Shown: positions 33,310-45,114, counted from the stretch's first letter. The stretch is DNA of 64,000 bases from Glebionis coronaria (GCA_025667525.1 CM046876.1:570087469-570151468); one strand, 5' to 3'. Notes: generated by a model not told the origin, from the letters alone. Made by a program: numbers and translations.

Positions 33310-35364
33310 AAGATGGAAAGGAAGCTATCCTATGGAGAGCAATACCTGCAAGTGGGCAATGGAGCACAAGCAGTTGTTGAAGCCATAGGAGTGTTCCATT
33401 TAGTTTTACCTTCGGGTTTAGTACTGATCTTAAATAAATGTCATTATGCACCTTTATTGTTAGAGGTGTAATTTCTTTTTCTTGTTTGTTGGATCTTAGA
33501 TTTGTTCACACTATTGATACTAATGGAATTTCTATTCTTTTAAGATGGTATTTGATATTTCAATGCAATTGTTGTGAATGGTGTGTTAGAAATTGACATG
33601 CATGATAATGTTTCCATGAAAAATAATAATTCTGTGTTTAGCATGAATAAGAAGAGAAAGTTAGACTCGAACTCTTCTTATCTTTGGCATTGTAGACTTA
33701 CCCATATTAGGAAGACACACATACAAAAGCTTCAACGTGATGGTATTTTGCAAAATATCAATGATGAATCATTTGATAAATGTGAGTCTTGTATCTTTGG
33801 AAAGATGACCAAGAAACCTTTTAATAGTAATATTAAAAGAGCTACTTATCTACTTAGTTTAATACACACTGATGTGTGTGCACCACTTAGACATGTGTCA
33901 AGGAAAGGTGTTAGCTACTTCTTAACATTCACGAATGATTTTAGTCGTTATGGTTATGTTTATTTTCTTAAACATAAACATGAGGTATTTGAAACATTCA
34001 AAGTGTTTAAAGCTGAAGTAGAACTGCAACTAGGAAAGAAGATTCAAGCTCTTCATTCTGATAGAGGTGGCGAGTACTTAAGCCAAGAGTTTAAACATTA
34101 TCTAAGTGAGAATGGAATTGTTCAGAATCTTACTTCTCCTTATACTCCACAATAAAATGGTGTATCCGAAAGGAGAAATCGTACATTATTGGATATGATG
34201 CGATCGATGTTTAATCTTACAACTTTACCATTATCCTTTGGGGACTATGCCTTAGAATCTGTAGTTCGTATTCTAAATATGGTTCCCACAAAGAAGGTAA
34301 ATAAGACACCATATGAAACATGGCATGGCAAAATGCCATATCTGTATTATTTAAAGGTCTGGGGTTGTGAGGCGTATGTGAAACGTGACTCAGCTGATAA
34401 TCTCTAACAACGATCTATGAAATGTATCTTTGTAGGATACCCTAAAGAAACTATGGGTTACTACTTTTATTTCCCACCTGAAAACAAGGTTATTGTTGCA
34501 AGGTATGGAGATTTTCTTGAAAGAGATCTCATATCTCAAGAATTCAGTGGGAGAAATTATGATCTTGAAGAGAGTCATATAGATACATTGCCTTCTAAAA
34601 ATACTATAAAAATAAGACTTAAAGAATTTAAGGATTATATTAGTAAATGTTTTTCCATGAAAGATTTAGGAGAAGCTGCATACATTCTAGGAATTAGAAT
34701 CTATAGAGATAGGAGTAACCGGTTAATTGGTCTTAGTCAAAGTACTTATATTGACGAGATATTGAAGAAATATAATATGCAGAACTCCAAGAAAGGTTTT
34801 CAACCTATGGAGGTTAAGCATGAGTTAATCCATGAGATAGATGCATCAACACCTGAAGAGGTGCATACATGAAGAAAGTGCCTTATGCTTAAGATGTAGG
34901 ATCTATCATGTATGTTGTGAAATGCACAAGGCTAGATGTGGCGTTTACTCAGAACATGGTCAGTCGTTACCAGCATAATCCAGGGAAGCTCCATTGGGTT
35001 GCTGTTAAACATATTCTAAAGTATTTGAGGAGTACGAAAGATATGTTTTTGGTGTTCGGGGGGAAACCAGACACAAAAAGTAGACAGAGATTGCAATGCA
35101 TGCTACTAAATCTGAGTACATGGCTCCTTTAGAAGTTGCAATGAAAGCTGTTTGGTTTAGGAAATTTGTTGAAGATCTTGGCTGCTTCAGACGGGTTACG
35201 TGTTTGTCATTAATGGAGGAGCAGTTGAATAGAAGTGCAAAAAGTAGACAACGATTGCAATGCATGCTACTCAATATGAGTACATGGCTGCTTCAGAAGT
35301 TGCAATGGAAGTTGTTGGGATTAGGAAGTTTGTTAAAGATCTTGGAGTGATGCCTTCAATCAAA
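33310..35364 (+). pseudogene. Ty1/copia polyprotein remnant, 5' part, lacking the RT core
   Basis: Starts in the region between protease and integrase (YLQVGNGAQAVVEAIGVFHL, about 33330-33390). From 33574 it continues through the integrase with WHCRLTHIRKTH, CESCIFGK, HTDVCAP, HSDRGGEY and SERRNRTL. One frame runs to 34872 with TAA stops at 34153-34155 and 34405-34407. A deletion near 34605 joins the end of the integrase region to the late part of RT (FSMKDLGEAAYILGIRIY), removing the YVDD catalytic core. A frameshift at about 34870 precedes RLDVAF and the RNase H, where a 100-base stretch is duplicated (about 35075-35180 and 35235-35345). The remnant is cut at 35364 by the LTR element at 35370 and continues at 44861. 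Confidence 0.9.
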
Positions 35365-35369
35365 GAACA

Positions 35370-36880
35370 TGTTAATGCAAAGCAATGCCTAAAAACATTG
35401 TTGGTATTAATTAATCTTTCTTAGTTTTGATTACGACAAATTACAAAGACATTTATTGTCAAACACTATCATAAAACGAATTATCTAACAAACACTATCA
35501 TCAAGGTAATAATCATTACACTAACATATCTTAATCATGCTTAGTGATCATAAAAGTGATTAGCCTTAAAACTCACTTTTGTCAAATGTAACAAAAGATT
35601 TTTAATAAACTTTATTTTTAAGAAAATGTATTATTAAAATGATGAAAATGTAAATTTGAATATGGCATATTCCAAATGCCATAAGAATATCCTTTGAAGG
35701 TTTAAACAACCTCAGATATTTCAAATTCACTAAAAGACAAAAAGGAGCGGAGTCTACTCCCCGCGGTTCCTTAAGTGCCTACGCGGTTCCCAATCAATAA
35801 GGAACCGCCTGGGTAGATAAGGAACCGCCCCCAGATAGCCGTTGGGATCTTGTCTCCTATAAATAGTGGATCAAATCTGCATTTTGATTAACCTTTTTTG
35901 GACATCTCCTTCAGCCTTCTTTCTCCTATCTAATCCTAGTCATTTGTAAATGATCACTTAATGTGTTAAGTATGTTTACTCATGATTATCCTCTTGATCT
36001 CCTTCTTTACCTTGTCCAAAGAGAAGATTACTCACACACTTGTGATGTGATTAAAGATGAAGCATTGATGAAGATCATCTTCTCCTAAAGATCTAGTCAT
36101 GTTCATCATTTGTTTATTTGTGTCTTGTGTAGATCCAATGTATTTGTGAATACTTGGACTAGTTATGTTCATCCAAGCTATATGTGAATACTTGGATTAG
36201 AGTTGTGTAAATCCATTGCACATGTGTGTTCTTGGATTTGTGTTGTGTAGATCCAAGCTACATGTATGTACTTGGATATGTTTAGTTGAGTTGTAATTAG
36301 CTGTGTTAGTTCTCACTAAACTATAAAATGATGTGGTCATGTCTTGTAAGTTCTCACTAAACTATAAAGTGATGTGTAGTTGTGTTGTGTGAAGTTCTCA
36401 CTTAGCTTCAAAGTGAAGAGTCGTGAAGATTGGTTCTAGCTTTGGATTAGAACTCGACATCTAGCCTTGTGTCGGAAAATGATGAAGTAGGCAACGTTGT
36501 GAAGATTGGTTCTAGCTTTAGATTAGAACTCGACATCTAGCCTTGTGTTGTAAAATGGTGAAGTGGGCGATGTTATGTAGATTGGTCCTAGCTAAGATTA
36601 GGTCTCGACATTTAACTTAGTGTCGGATAGAGCCTCGTTGCCGAACCACTATAAATCTTGGTGTCTTTCTACTAGGTTGTTTCTTTCCTTACTCATTACT
36701 TACATTCATTATTGTTATACTTACTACACACTGTTAATGCATTAGAATTGAAACCAATCATTATGCAACTAGCTTTCAAGTAAAAGATAGTTTTTGCACT
36801 CACCTAATTGAAAGGAATTTTAATTAGGAGATAAACCGATGAGAAACTATTCAACCCCCCCCCCCCTTCTAGTTTCTACA
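35370..36880 (+). repeat. 5' LTR of the large element
   Basis: A TATA box (TATAAATA, 35858-35865) lies about 30 bases after the palindrome module (35762-35829). Downstream (36120-36290) ATCCAAG and CTTGGAT alternate in a tandem set, then a 75-base unit with AACTCGACATCTAGCCTTG is repeated about three times (36424-36600). A run of 14 C (36853-36866) is near the end. Relative to the 3' LTR about 95 bases are missing near 36625. Confidence 0.9.
35762..35829. promoter_or_regulatory. Palindromic module, 5' LTR
   Basis: Two direct GCGGTTCC words (35763-35770, 35783-35790) are followed by two inverted GGAACCGC words (35801-35808, 35821-35828). It lies just upstream of the LTR TATA box, so an enhancer or RNA-structure role is possible. 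Function is inferred only from position. Confidence 0.65.
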
Positions 36881-38212
36881 ATTGGTATCAGAGTGATGGT
36901 GACACAAGATCTTTGAAGTATATTATACTTTAAAACTTAGATCGATCCATTGTCTCCTCAAATTAGAAGGTTAAGTTGTACTAAAGTTTTTCTTTGGTCA
37001 AAACTATTTTTTGTTGAAAATAAGCCTTTTAAAGTTGATAATATTGCATCTCTTTTTTATTAGTATTAATGAATTTTAGATTTTCTCTTGAAATGTATCT
37101 ACTATTTTGCATCTTGTTCTGTGTAGGTACTCATGAAGATAAATCATTCTATTGATTGTGGATTGAGTTACTTACACTTGTAGAAGACTCATCTTCTTTG
37201 ATTTCCAACATCATTGAATGATGATATCAAGATGGATAGGAGTGATACTAGTCCTTGAAGACTTAGTAGTCACTATTAGTCATACTTGGGCTTTGCATTG
37301 GTTCCTTGAAAACTTGGAATGCAATTTGTGGCCAAGGTAAGCTTTCGTTCTTCCACACGCCCTATTGATCATTCTTTTGATCATTAATTGACTATATGCT
37401 TGTTCTTGGCATCCTTGCCTTGACATTTATTTGTGGTATGTGATTCTTTCTTTTTTCCCTCTCAAACCTTAATTGCTTGGATACTTGACTCACTATGGAG
37501 ATGTAGGGTGAGTTAGTAAAAGCTTAAAGTATCAAGCATGATTTCCATGGTTTGAACCCTTACGGTTAGTAGGCCCAATATCATGTGTAACTTGTAAAAT
37601 TAAGCTCATCTCTAGGATGATTAGTGAACCCCTTGAGATACCAAACAACTTCATTAACTTGTAGGTGGATTTTACACATTTAGAATTGAAATATTGCAAG
37701 GATATTGTTATTGTTAATCCTAGCAATAATTATCCGCAATAATTATCCGATCATGTGGGAGAGAAATTGAATCTATACTTTGCTCATGTTTTGAAATAGA
37801 ATAAGACTACTCTTGAAAATGATCTTATTCTATGCATCAAAATTGCTTGGTATAATTCATTACCAAAGCCGTTTAGACTTTCGCCGGAAAGGCACGTCTT
37901 AAACCACAATATATGACACAAGCTCTTCGTCTCCTCATTTTGAAGAATGTCATTTGTCTCTTGAGCATTGTTCTTGGTCTTGATTCACTCCTCTTGACTT
38001 ATCTCCTCTTTGTTCTTTTGCTACGAGTAGTCGTTTGTTCACTTCGGTCTTTTCCTATCTCGATTCCACTCGTAATCCTTCAACAAGGCATTATTACTTA
38101 GTGTTGTGGTGGTCCAATGATTTCCTAAAGGTTTAAGATATATTTTTAAGCACTTTAAAAAATTTTGTTTTCAAAAATTCTTTGTTTTTCTGATAAAAAC
38201 CGGCCATTGTAG

Positions 38213-38269
38213 GCGGTTCCTTATCAAGCGTGGTTCCAATGCGCGGTTCCTTATCGATAAGTAACCGCG
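38213..38269. promoter_or_regulatory. Palindromic module before ORF1
   Basis: GCGGTTCC (38213-38220), a degenerate TGGTTCC, then GCGGTTCC (38243-38250), TTATCGATAA and GTAACCGC (38261-38268). It is about 0.7 kb upstream of the ORF1 ATG. A pyrimidine-rich stretch (ctctctctccttc) follows at about 38325. Confidence 0.6.
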
Positions 38270-38965
38270 GGCAGAATCTTCGCTAAAGCGCCAGTTTTAT
38301 TTAAATAATCTTTTCAAACAAAACCCTCTCTCTCCTTCACACACACACATGCGACGAAAATACCCTTCCACCATTCTTGTTTTTCCAAAACCTTCAATTA
38401 CTCAAGATTAATTGATTTCGATTTGTGGGTTTCGCTCATCCTTCATCAAAGATCAATTATCTGTAAGTCGTTTCTTTCAATTTCATCTAATTTGTTCTAA
38501 GGTTCATACATTCATAATTGAGGCTTTTTAAAATTGACATTGAATTAGAACCTTACTAAAAATAAGAGTTGACATAGTATTGTTACTATGATTCCTTAAG
38601 TTCATATTCATTGAGATTTCACTAAAACCCATTTGTAGAACAAATCCGAATTTTGACTAAATAATTTTGGTTAATTGATGGAATTGATATGAACCCATGA
38701 ACAAGTTGGTAATGGCATTGTTAAATGCTTACCTAAAAACCTTGTTTTGAAAAACCAATGTTCAAGTTCATTATTGATCTTACATGGTCAATGTGTCATT
38801 ATTGATGATGAACTTGGTTCATTGTGAATATGAGAATGATAAGGATTAAACCTTGGTTTGTCAAGAAATTGATGAAACAAATTCTCATTTTCCTTGATTT
38901 TTGGTTTATATGTAACATATGAGTAATTAGGGAAATATGTTTATATGTTATTTTTAGGTACTATC

Positions 38966-40009
38966 ATGACTTCAGGATATCAAAATGGCCACCTACTTAC
39001 TAGAATATACATGCCTAATCTTTCTTCATTAAATCAAACTCGCTCTACTCAAAACACTTATCATAGTCTTCAATCTCGTTGTTTCCATGAAGGACGTATT
39101 GTTCCTTGACTTGACTTCATTTGATTCATGTTCAATACCATTGGCTTTGATTGTTTGCTTGATATAGATGAGCCAATCTTTCCTTCCTTCCTCATGGAAT
39201 TCTTTAACTCGTTCAAACTAATGTGCATCAACAATGGTCTTTCTATAAGATTTTCCATCAAGGGGAAAACCTTTGTGTACACTCTTGAGGAATTTGGTAA
39301 GATTCTCAGAGTTCCATACGAAGGTCAATGTAGGTTCACCGATGCTTGAGGTTTAAACCAATTAGAATCGGCCCCTATTGATGTGCATTATGTGACCAAG
39401 ATTCCTTCAGCTTCGGCCATCTCTCGTGCCATTGCTACACCTCGTGAACATCCTATTCTTGGTAATTTTGAAGAAGAATTTCGTGCTCTCACTCCTTGGG
39501 AATTACTAACTAGCGATCTTAGTGATTTTATGATCCCTTGGGCCGAAATCATTAGGGAAAATGCAATGTGTTTGGATGGTGATTGCAACCATGTGCCCGC
39601 TTGTCTTCCACATATGTTGTATTGTGTTGTTACCACCACTCCATACAACCTTGCATTTTTCATATCTAGAAGAATAAGATTTGTTCTCAATGGATCTCGT
39701 TAAACTCTCCCTTATGCCATGATTCTCTCATGGCTTCTTAAGAGAGTTCTTCTTGTCTTTCCACCTCTAAATCCTTCATCTTTTCACTCCGTGGATCGAG
39801 TCATACTTCCTATTGAAGGGAATGTCTCTTCTGTTCCCACGCATGATTCAAATGAAGATGAAAATGTCTCTCAGGACAATTCTCTTAATCCTTGTTATGA
39901 CTTGTCATCATCTATCTCTCAATTGTCTTCACTAGACATTGATTCAGACTATCAGTATTATCTCAATCTTCATCTTCAAGATCAAATAAGAAGTGAATCA
40001 AGGCAATGA
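38966..40009 (+). pseudogene. ORF1 of the large element (gag-like, plant transposon protein type)
   Basis: A single frame of 348 codons from ATG 38966 (MTSGYQNGHLLTRIYMP) to TGA 40007 with four internal stops: two TGA around 39108-39123, TGA 39347-39349 and TAA 39701-39703. Recognisable phrases such as FMEF-like FLMEFFNSF, TLEEFGKILRVPYEG and ALTPWELLTSDLSDFM resemble the uncharacterised plant transposon/gag-like proteins of large LTR elements; that resemblance is from memory. The C-terminal part is Ser- and Asp-rich. All four stops could come from C-to-T or G-to-A changes. The function is unknown; a capsid-like role is inferred. Confidence 0.65.
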
Positions 40010-40335
40010 GGAAATGCTCATAGATGAATGATATATACCACTCTTGAGTGACTAACATGTGTGTAAACATGTTTGGATTGTTAAACTTAATCTCTTTTAT
40101 CTTTATTCTTAGGATGTTATGTATTCTTTAACTAACAATTTGTGTTTGTATTATCTAGTATTTTAATCCTAATTATCCATGGTATCGATATTCCAATTTG
40201 CATGGCTCTGTGCATCTTATGTGTTAGATAGCCTCCTAGTTTTTTATTATTAGTTCACTTTGGCTTGATAAACCTTGGTATAAAATCTGGGCTAGAAAAA
40301 TTTTGAGGAAGTGCTATTTTTGAACACCTCTGGTC

Positions 40336-40380
40336 GCGGTTCCGTATCAAACCTGCGGTTCCTTAGCGATAAAGAACCGC
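40336..40380. promoter_or_regulatory. Palindromic module before ORF2
   Basis: GCGGTTCC at 40336-40343 and 40355-40362, then TTAGCGATAA and AGAACCGC (40373-40380). It is about 260 bases upstream of the ORF2 ATG, with a pyrimidine-rich leader in between (40558-40620). Confidence 0.6.
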
Positions 40381-40637
40381 GGACCTACGTAAGAAACCAC
40401 CTAGTACTGTTTCGACAGAATCTTTGCTTTACACTGTTTTCCATAATCTGTGTAAAACTTTGATAAAATTTTTACAAAAACCTGCACTTTCCTAAACTAG
40501 GTTACCTAATTTCATTATTCGCCTAAAATAATTTTAACCCATTACTAGTTCGGATCATTCTCTTCTCTTCTTAAACCCTATCTTGTTGATTGTGTTCTTC
40601 ATCCCTTCAACTCTTCTCTAAACCTTAACACACAACC

Positions 40638-41251
40638 ATGGTGTCCACTAGAACATCCACTTCTTCTAAAACTTCCTCTTCCAAAAGAAGCCTTAAAATT
40701 AAGATTAAGTTACCTAACATTGGTTCTTCATCTTTTCACACTCCCAAAAATGAGATTTCTCCTATTCTTATTTCCTCTTCACCTTCACCACCCCTTGCTC
40801 CATGCAAGACAAACTCAACCCATATTCACATGGTTCTACCTCCTCTTCATTCCAATCAAGAATGAATGAGCTTTCTTCACCCTTCACTCCTAGTCCTCCT
40901 TTGGATAGGATTTCTCAACCTCAGCCTCTACAAAGCATTCTCTTTGTCCTTGAGCCTTTGGTTACCTCTCCTTTCACCCCACCAAATTCTCCCATCTCAC
41001 CCTAGGACACTATGCCTCCACCACCTCCTCCACCCTCAAACACTAATGCCCCTATCTTGGGCATTCTTATTCCCCTCTTCATGGGTGATCCTTAGTTCTT
41101 TGGTTTCCTAGAAGCTCATGGTGCAAATTTCCCATGTTGTCTCTATAATAACTACATCATTCAAAACCTAAGGTTGGAGATGCTTGGTCTTCATAGAAGG
41201 TTGCATGATTTCTTGCGTGCCTTGTTCTCCATGCCTCCTCCTAGGAGATGA
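40638..41251 (+). pseudogene. ORF2 of the large element, Ser/Pro-rich
   Basis: Begins MVSTRTSTSSKTSSSKRSLK at 40638, a basic Ser/Thr-rich N-terminus. Near 40800-40860 the frame shifts into one that reads SSPFTPSPPLDRISQPQP and then PPPPPPPSNTNAPILGILIP, with TAG at 41003-41005 and again at about 41093. It ends RRLHDFLRALFSMPPPRR then TGA 41249-41251. Total length is about 204 codons. I recognise no domain. The Pro/Ser-rich composition suggests a disordered protein. Confidence 0.5.
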
Positions 41252-41725
41252 ATGATGGTTTTCAAAATAACATTTTTTTTAAAAAGAAGGTCAAGCCAAA
41301 GAGGACTATGAATTCAAGACCTAGTTTTAGCTATCTTTGTAGTAGTCAATTGTCTTTTTATTTCTTGTACTTCCTTTCTTTTCCCTCGTGATTTTCTCAT
41401 GTGGATGAATTATGTATTTAGTTTTATGTGTTTTAATCTTTGTGATCACATTAAACAACTTCAGTTTATTTAAAATTAAACCTAAATCTATCACAACCTC
41501 TAAAAACTTGACTTAAAATTGGATCAAAATGTTATCTAAATATTTTGTCACCCTTTGTCAAGACATTCTTTGTGAATGTGTTGCTTTTATGCAACCCTAG
41601 CATACTCTAGTGCTAAAAGAGGTAAAAATCCAAGATTTGCAAAATTTTGAAAAAGTCTTATTTTTCTCCAAAACTTTTGAAAATCAAGGTTTGTTGTCCT
41701 CTGGACGTGGCTTGTTAACCCCCAG

Positions 41726-41771
41726 GCGGCTCCTTATCGATATGGAACCGTGGGCTATATTAAGGAACCGC
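41726..41771. promoter_or_regulatory. Palindromic module before ORF3
   Basis: GCGGCTCC (41726-41733), TTATCGATAT, GGAACCG (41744-41750), then GGAACCGC (41764-41771). It is a degenerate copy of the module and lies about 190 bases upstream of the ORF3 ATG, with a pyrimidine-rich leader (41905-41957). Confidence 0.55.
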
Positions 41772-41957
41772 GTATAGTAAAGCCGTTCTTGGCTTACTTT
41801 TAGTCTTTCTTCTTTGACCACTGTCTTGGTTAAGATTCTTTGTTTACCCAATTTGGCAAAGAATTTCCTAAAACCTTCTATTTTCATTTCAAATCTTTGC
41901 CTTGTCTATTTTCTTTAAATTCTTCTCTTTTGGGAGTTCTTCTCTTCATCCCTCATA

Positions 41958-42524
41958 ATGCCTAATTCTTCCTTTCCTAACCTTGACATTTCTTTGTCAC
42001 AATCTTCTCAACCTAAAGCTTCTTCTTCTAAGCTTTCAAAGAAGCCGAAAATCTCGGTTCGACCCGTTTGGATAAAAAAGAACAAGAATCCTCATGATTC
42101 TTCTTCTCCAAAATCCTACAAGAATTCTTCTTTCTCTCTGATTCAATATTGGAATGAGACTTACTCTATAAATCCAATTACTGGAGAAAAGGAAATTCTT
42201 CCACCACCACCAAAACCTTTCAACTCTCCCCAACTCAATGACCTATCTTCTTTCCCTAATCTCACTAGGAATTGTGAAAACATCTCTTATCCATCATCTC
42301 CCTCTCCACCAACCTCTAATTTTGATGGACCTCCACCATCTAATAACTTTGTTTTACATCATGGTTCCTCGTGTGCTTGTTGTCGTTTTCAACAAATTGA
42401 ACTTGCTCATATCTATGACAAGCTAAATTTCCTTGAATACCTCCTCACTCGACATCCTCTCAAAGTTTTCGTTCCCATGAACAAAACTTCGAATGATGCT
42501 TCGTCGTCTTTCTTTTCCAACTAA
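41958..42524 (+). CDS. ORF3 of the large element, intact 188-residue protein of unknown function
   Basis: Open from ATG 41958 to TAA 42522. The N-terminal third is Ser/Lys-rich (SSKLSKKPKISVRPVWIKKN). The middle has YWNETYSINPITGEKEILPP, followed by a Pro/Ser-rich segment. The C-terminus contains GSSCACCRFQQIELAHIYDKL, a Cys cluster next to a possible short helix. It is the only uninterrupted ORF of the element. No known retrotransposon domain is visible. It may be a captured or element-specific accessory gene, and it may bind nucleic acid through the Lys-rich part, but that is speculation. Confidence 0.5.
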   Translation: MPNSSFPNLDISLSQSSQPKASSSKLSKKPKISVRPVWIKKNKNPHDSSSPKSYKNSSFSLIQYWNETYSINPITGEKEILPPPPKPFNSPQLNDLSSFPNLTRNCENISYPSSPSPPTSNFDGPPPSNNFVLHHGSSCACCRFQQIELAHIYDKLNFLEYLLTRHPLKVFVPMNKTSNDASSSFFSN

Positions 42525-43251
42525 GGCACATTTTGTACTTTAGTTGTTTGAGTCAATAAAACATAAGCAATCTTGGAAGATTATCACTATTAGAGTAGTT
42601 TATGCTTTGTGGTTCCATATTTTTTTTCTTTAAATATTCATATTGTGTGTATGAATATTTCTCTTGTATGTTATTTCATATTTATGTAATATGAATGTTA
42701 AGTGTGTTATATTTCCCGCTAATTCTATTTCACACATTTGTTAAAGAGTTGATCATGGTTAAAACTTAAAATAAATTATAGGTGATCCCATAAATTCTAA
42801 ATTTTAACCCCTTGACATTTTAAATCGTCTTTAATTGGTTTGAATGTTTCTTTTCTTCCTTTATTCCACCAATTCAAATATGATATTGTCAATACACACT
42901 CTTTGGACATACTTAGCAAATGCTTGCTTCTAATTTGAGATTTCTTTTCCTTCTCCCTCTCAAGTTAGTTAGTAGGTAGTGCACATACATACATTGGTGT
43001 TTCTTTTCTTTCTTCTAACCTTTGTGTAGCATGTCACCTTAGCTCATTTACTTGGTTCCACAAGCAAGGGGAGTAAGCACCAAGGGGAGCTACTAGCAAA
43101 GTCCGATTCTTTTCTTCTTCAAAGACTTGTTCTAACCTTTTTGATTCAACAAAGGGAGAGAAATGATAGTGATAAACTCGTTAATAATTCGAATAAACTT
43201 GTATTTTACGTAAATGAGTTTATAGTTTGTCGTAATAAAAAAGGGGGAGAT

Positions 43252-44860
43252 TGTTAATGCAAAGCAATGCCTAAAAACATTGTTAGTATTAATTAATCTT
43301 TCTTAGTTTTGATCACGACAAATTACAAAGACATTTATTGTCAAACACAATCATAAAACGAATTATCTAACAAACACTATCATCAAGGTAATAATCATTA
43401 CACTAACATATCTTAATCATGCTTAGTGATCATAAAAGTGATTAGCCTTAAAACTCACTTTTGTCAAATGTACAAAATATTTTTAATAAACTTTATTTTT
43501 AAGAAAATGTTTTATTAAAATGAAAATGTAAATTTGAATATGGCATATTCCAAATGCCATAAAAATATCCTTTGAAGGTTTAAACAGCCTCAGATATTTC
43601 AAATTTACTAAAAGACAAAAAGGAGCGGAGTCTAGTCCCCTCGGTTCCTTAAGTGCCTACGCGGTTCCCTATCGATAAGGAACCGCCTGGGTAGATAAAG
43701 AACCGCCCCTAGATAGCCGTTGGGATCTTGTCTCCTATAAATAGTTGATCAAATCTGTATTTTCATTAACACTTTTTGGACATCTCCTTCAGCCTTCTTT
43801 CTCATATCTAATCGTAGTCATTTGTACATGATCACTTAATGTGTTAAGTATGTTTACTCATGATTATCCTCTTGATCTCTTTCTTTACCTTGTCCAAAGA
43901 GAATATCACTCACACACTTGTGATGTGATTAAAGATGAAGCATTGATGAAGATCACCTTCTCCTAAAGATCTACTCATGTTCATCATTTGTTTATTTGTG
44001 TCTTGTGTAGATCCAATGTATTTGTGAATACTTGGACTAGTTGTGTTCATCCAAGCTATATGTGAATACTTGGATTAGAGTTATGTAAATTCATTGCACA
44101 TGTGTGCGCTTGGATTTGTGTTGTGTAGATCCAAGCTACATGTGTGTACTTGGATATGTTTAGTTGAGTTGTAATTAGTTGTATTAGTTCTCGCTAAACT
44201 ATAAAGTGATGTGGTTGTGTCTTGTGAGTTCTCACTAAACTATAAAGTGATGTGTAGTTCTGTTGTGTGAAGTTCTCACTTAGCTTCAAAGTGAAGAGTC
44301 ATGAAGATTGGTTCTAGCTTTAGATTAGAACTCGACATCTAGCCTTGTGACGGAAAATGGTGAAGTAGGCAATGTTGTAAAGATTGGTTCTAGCTTTGGA
44401 TTAGAACTCGACATCTAGCCTTGTGTCGTAAAATGGTGAAGTGGGCGACGTTGTGTAGATTGGTCCCAGCTAAGATTAGGTCTCGACATTTAGCTTAGTG
44501 TCGGAAAATAATGTAAGCGACGTTGTAAGGTTTTCTCGGCCAAGAAGGGAGCTTGTGGATATAGTGGAAATCTCGAGTAAGGTGTACTCGAGGAGCTGAG
44601 TAGGAACGAGGATAGAGCCTCGTTGTCGAACCACTATAAATCTTGGTGTCTTCCTACTAGCTTGTTTCTTTCCTTACTCATTACTTACATTCATTATCAT
44701 TATACTTACTACACATTGTTCATGCATTAGAATTGAACCTAATCATTATGCAACTAGCTTTCAAGTAAAAGATAGTTTTTGCACTCACCTAATTGAAAGG
44801 AATTTTAATTAAAAGATAAACCGATGAGAAACTATTCAATCCTCCCTTCTAGTTTCTACA
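43252..44860 (+). repeat. 3' LTR of the large element
   Basis: Same layout as the 5' LTR: palindromic module 43640-43708, TATAAATA at 43736-43743, tandem ATCCAAG/CTTGGAT hairpins and CATCTAGCC repeats. About 95 bases around 44505-44605 (containing tctcgagtaaggtgtactcgag) are missing from the 5' LTR. Confidence 0.9.
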
Positions 44861-45114
44861 GAACATATTGATATGTTTTGTGACAATTCTGACGCAATCA
44901 TATTCGCCAATGATCCTGGAGTCATGAAGGGCGCCAGACACTTTAAATGTAGATATCACTATATTCAAGAACAAGTCGAGGCTGGTAAAATCAGATTAAT
45001 ATAGTTCACACGGATGATAACGTAGCTGATCCTTTTACTAAGGATTTGCTTAGAGGAAAGGTCATTGAACATGCCAAAGGAATTGGGCTTCGTTTAGCTA
45101 GTGATTTCATGTAA
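44861..45114 (+). pseudogene. Ty1/copia RNase H end, 3' part of the split element
   Basis: Continues the polyprotein cut at 35364: EHIDMFCDNSDAIIFANDPG, then HFKCRYHYIQEQVEAGKI, a frameshift/stop near 45000, then VHTDDNVADPFTKDLLRGK, ending FM-TAA at 45112-45114. The GAACA at its start is the target duplication of the inserted element. Together with 33310-35364 it makes one old copia element. Confidence 0.9.

Larger units (their letters stand above)
35370..44860 (+). mobile_element. Large non-autonomous LTR retrotransposon with three unfamiliar ORFs
   Basis: LTRs 35370-36880 and 43252-44860 (ends TGTTAATGC...TTTCTACA), TSD GAACA (35365-35369, 44861-44865), primer-binding site TGGTATCAGAG at 36883-36893 (initiator tRNA-Met) and polypurine tract aaaaaagggggaga before 43252. 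The 6.4-kb interior has no visible protease, integrase, RT or RNase H, but it holds three ORFs at 38966-40009, 40638-41251 and 41958-42524. A palindromic module is found before each ORF and in both LTRs. The structure fits a LARD-like element mobilised in trans. Confidence 0.9.

Noticed and set aside
36853..36866. Run of 14 C as a possible functional motif
   Set aside because: The 3' LTR has only a short C/T stretch there, so a homopolymer expansion or a sequencing artefact is more likely.
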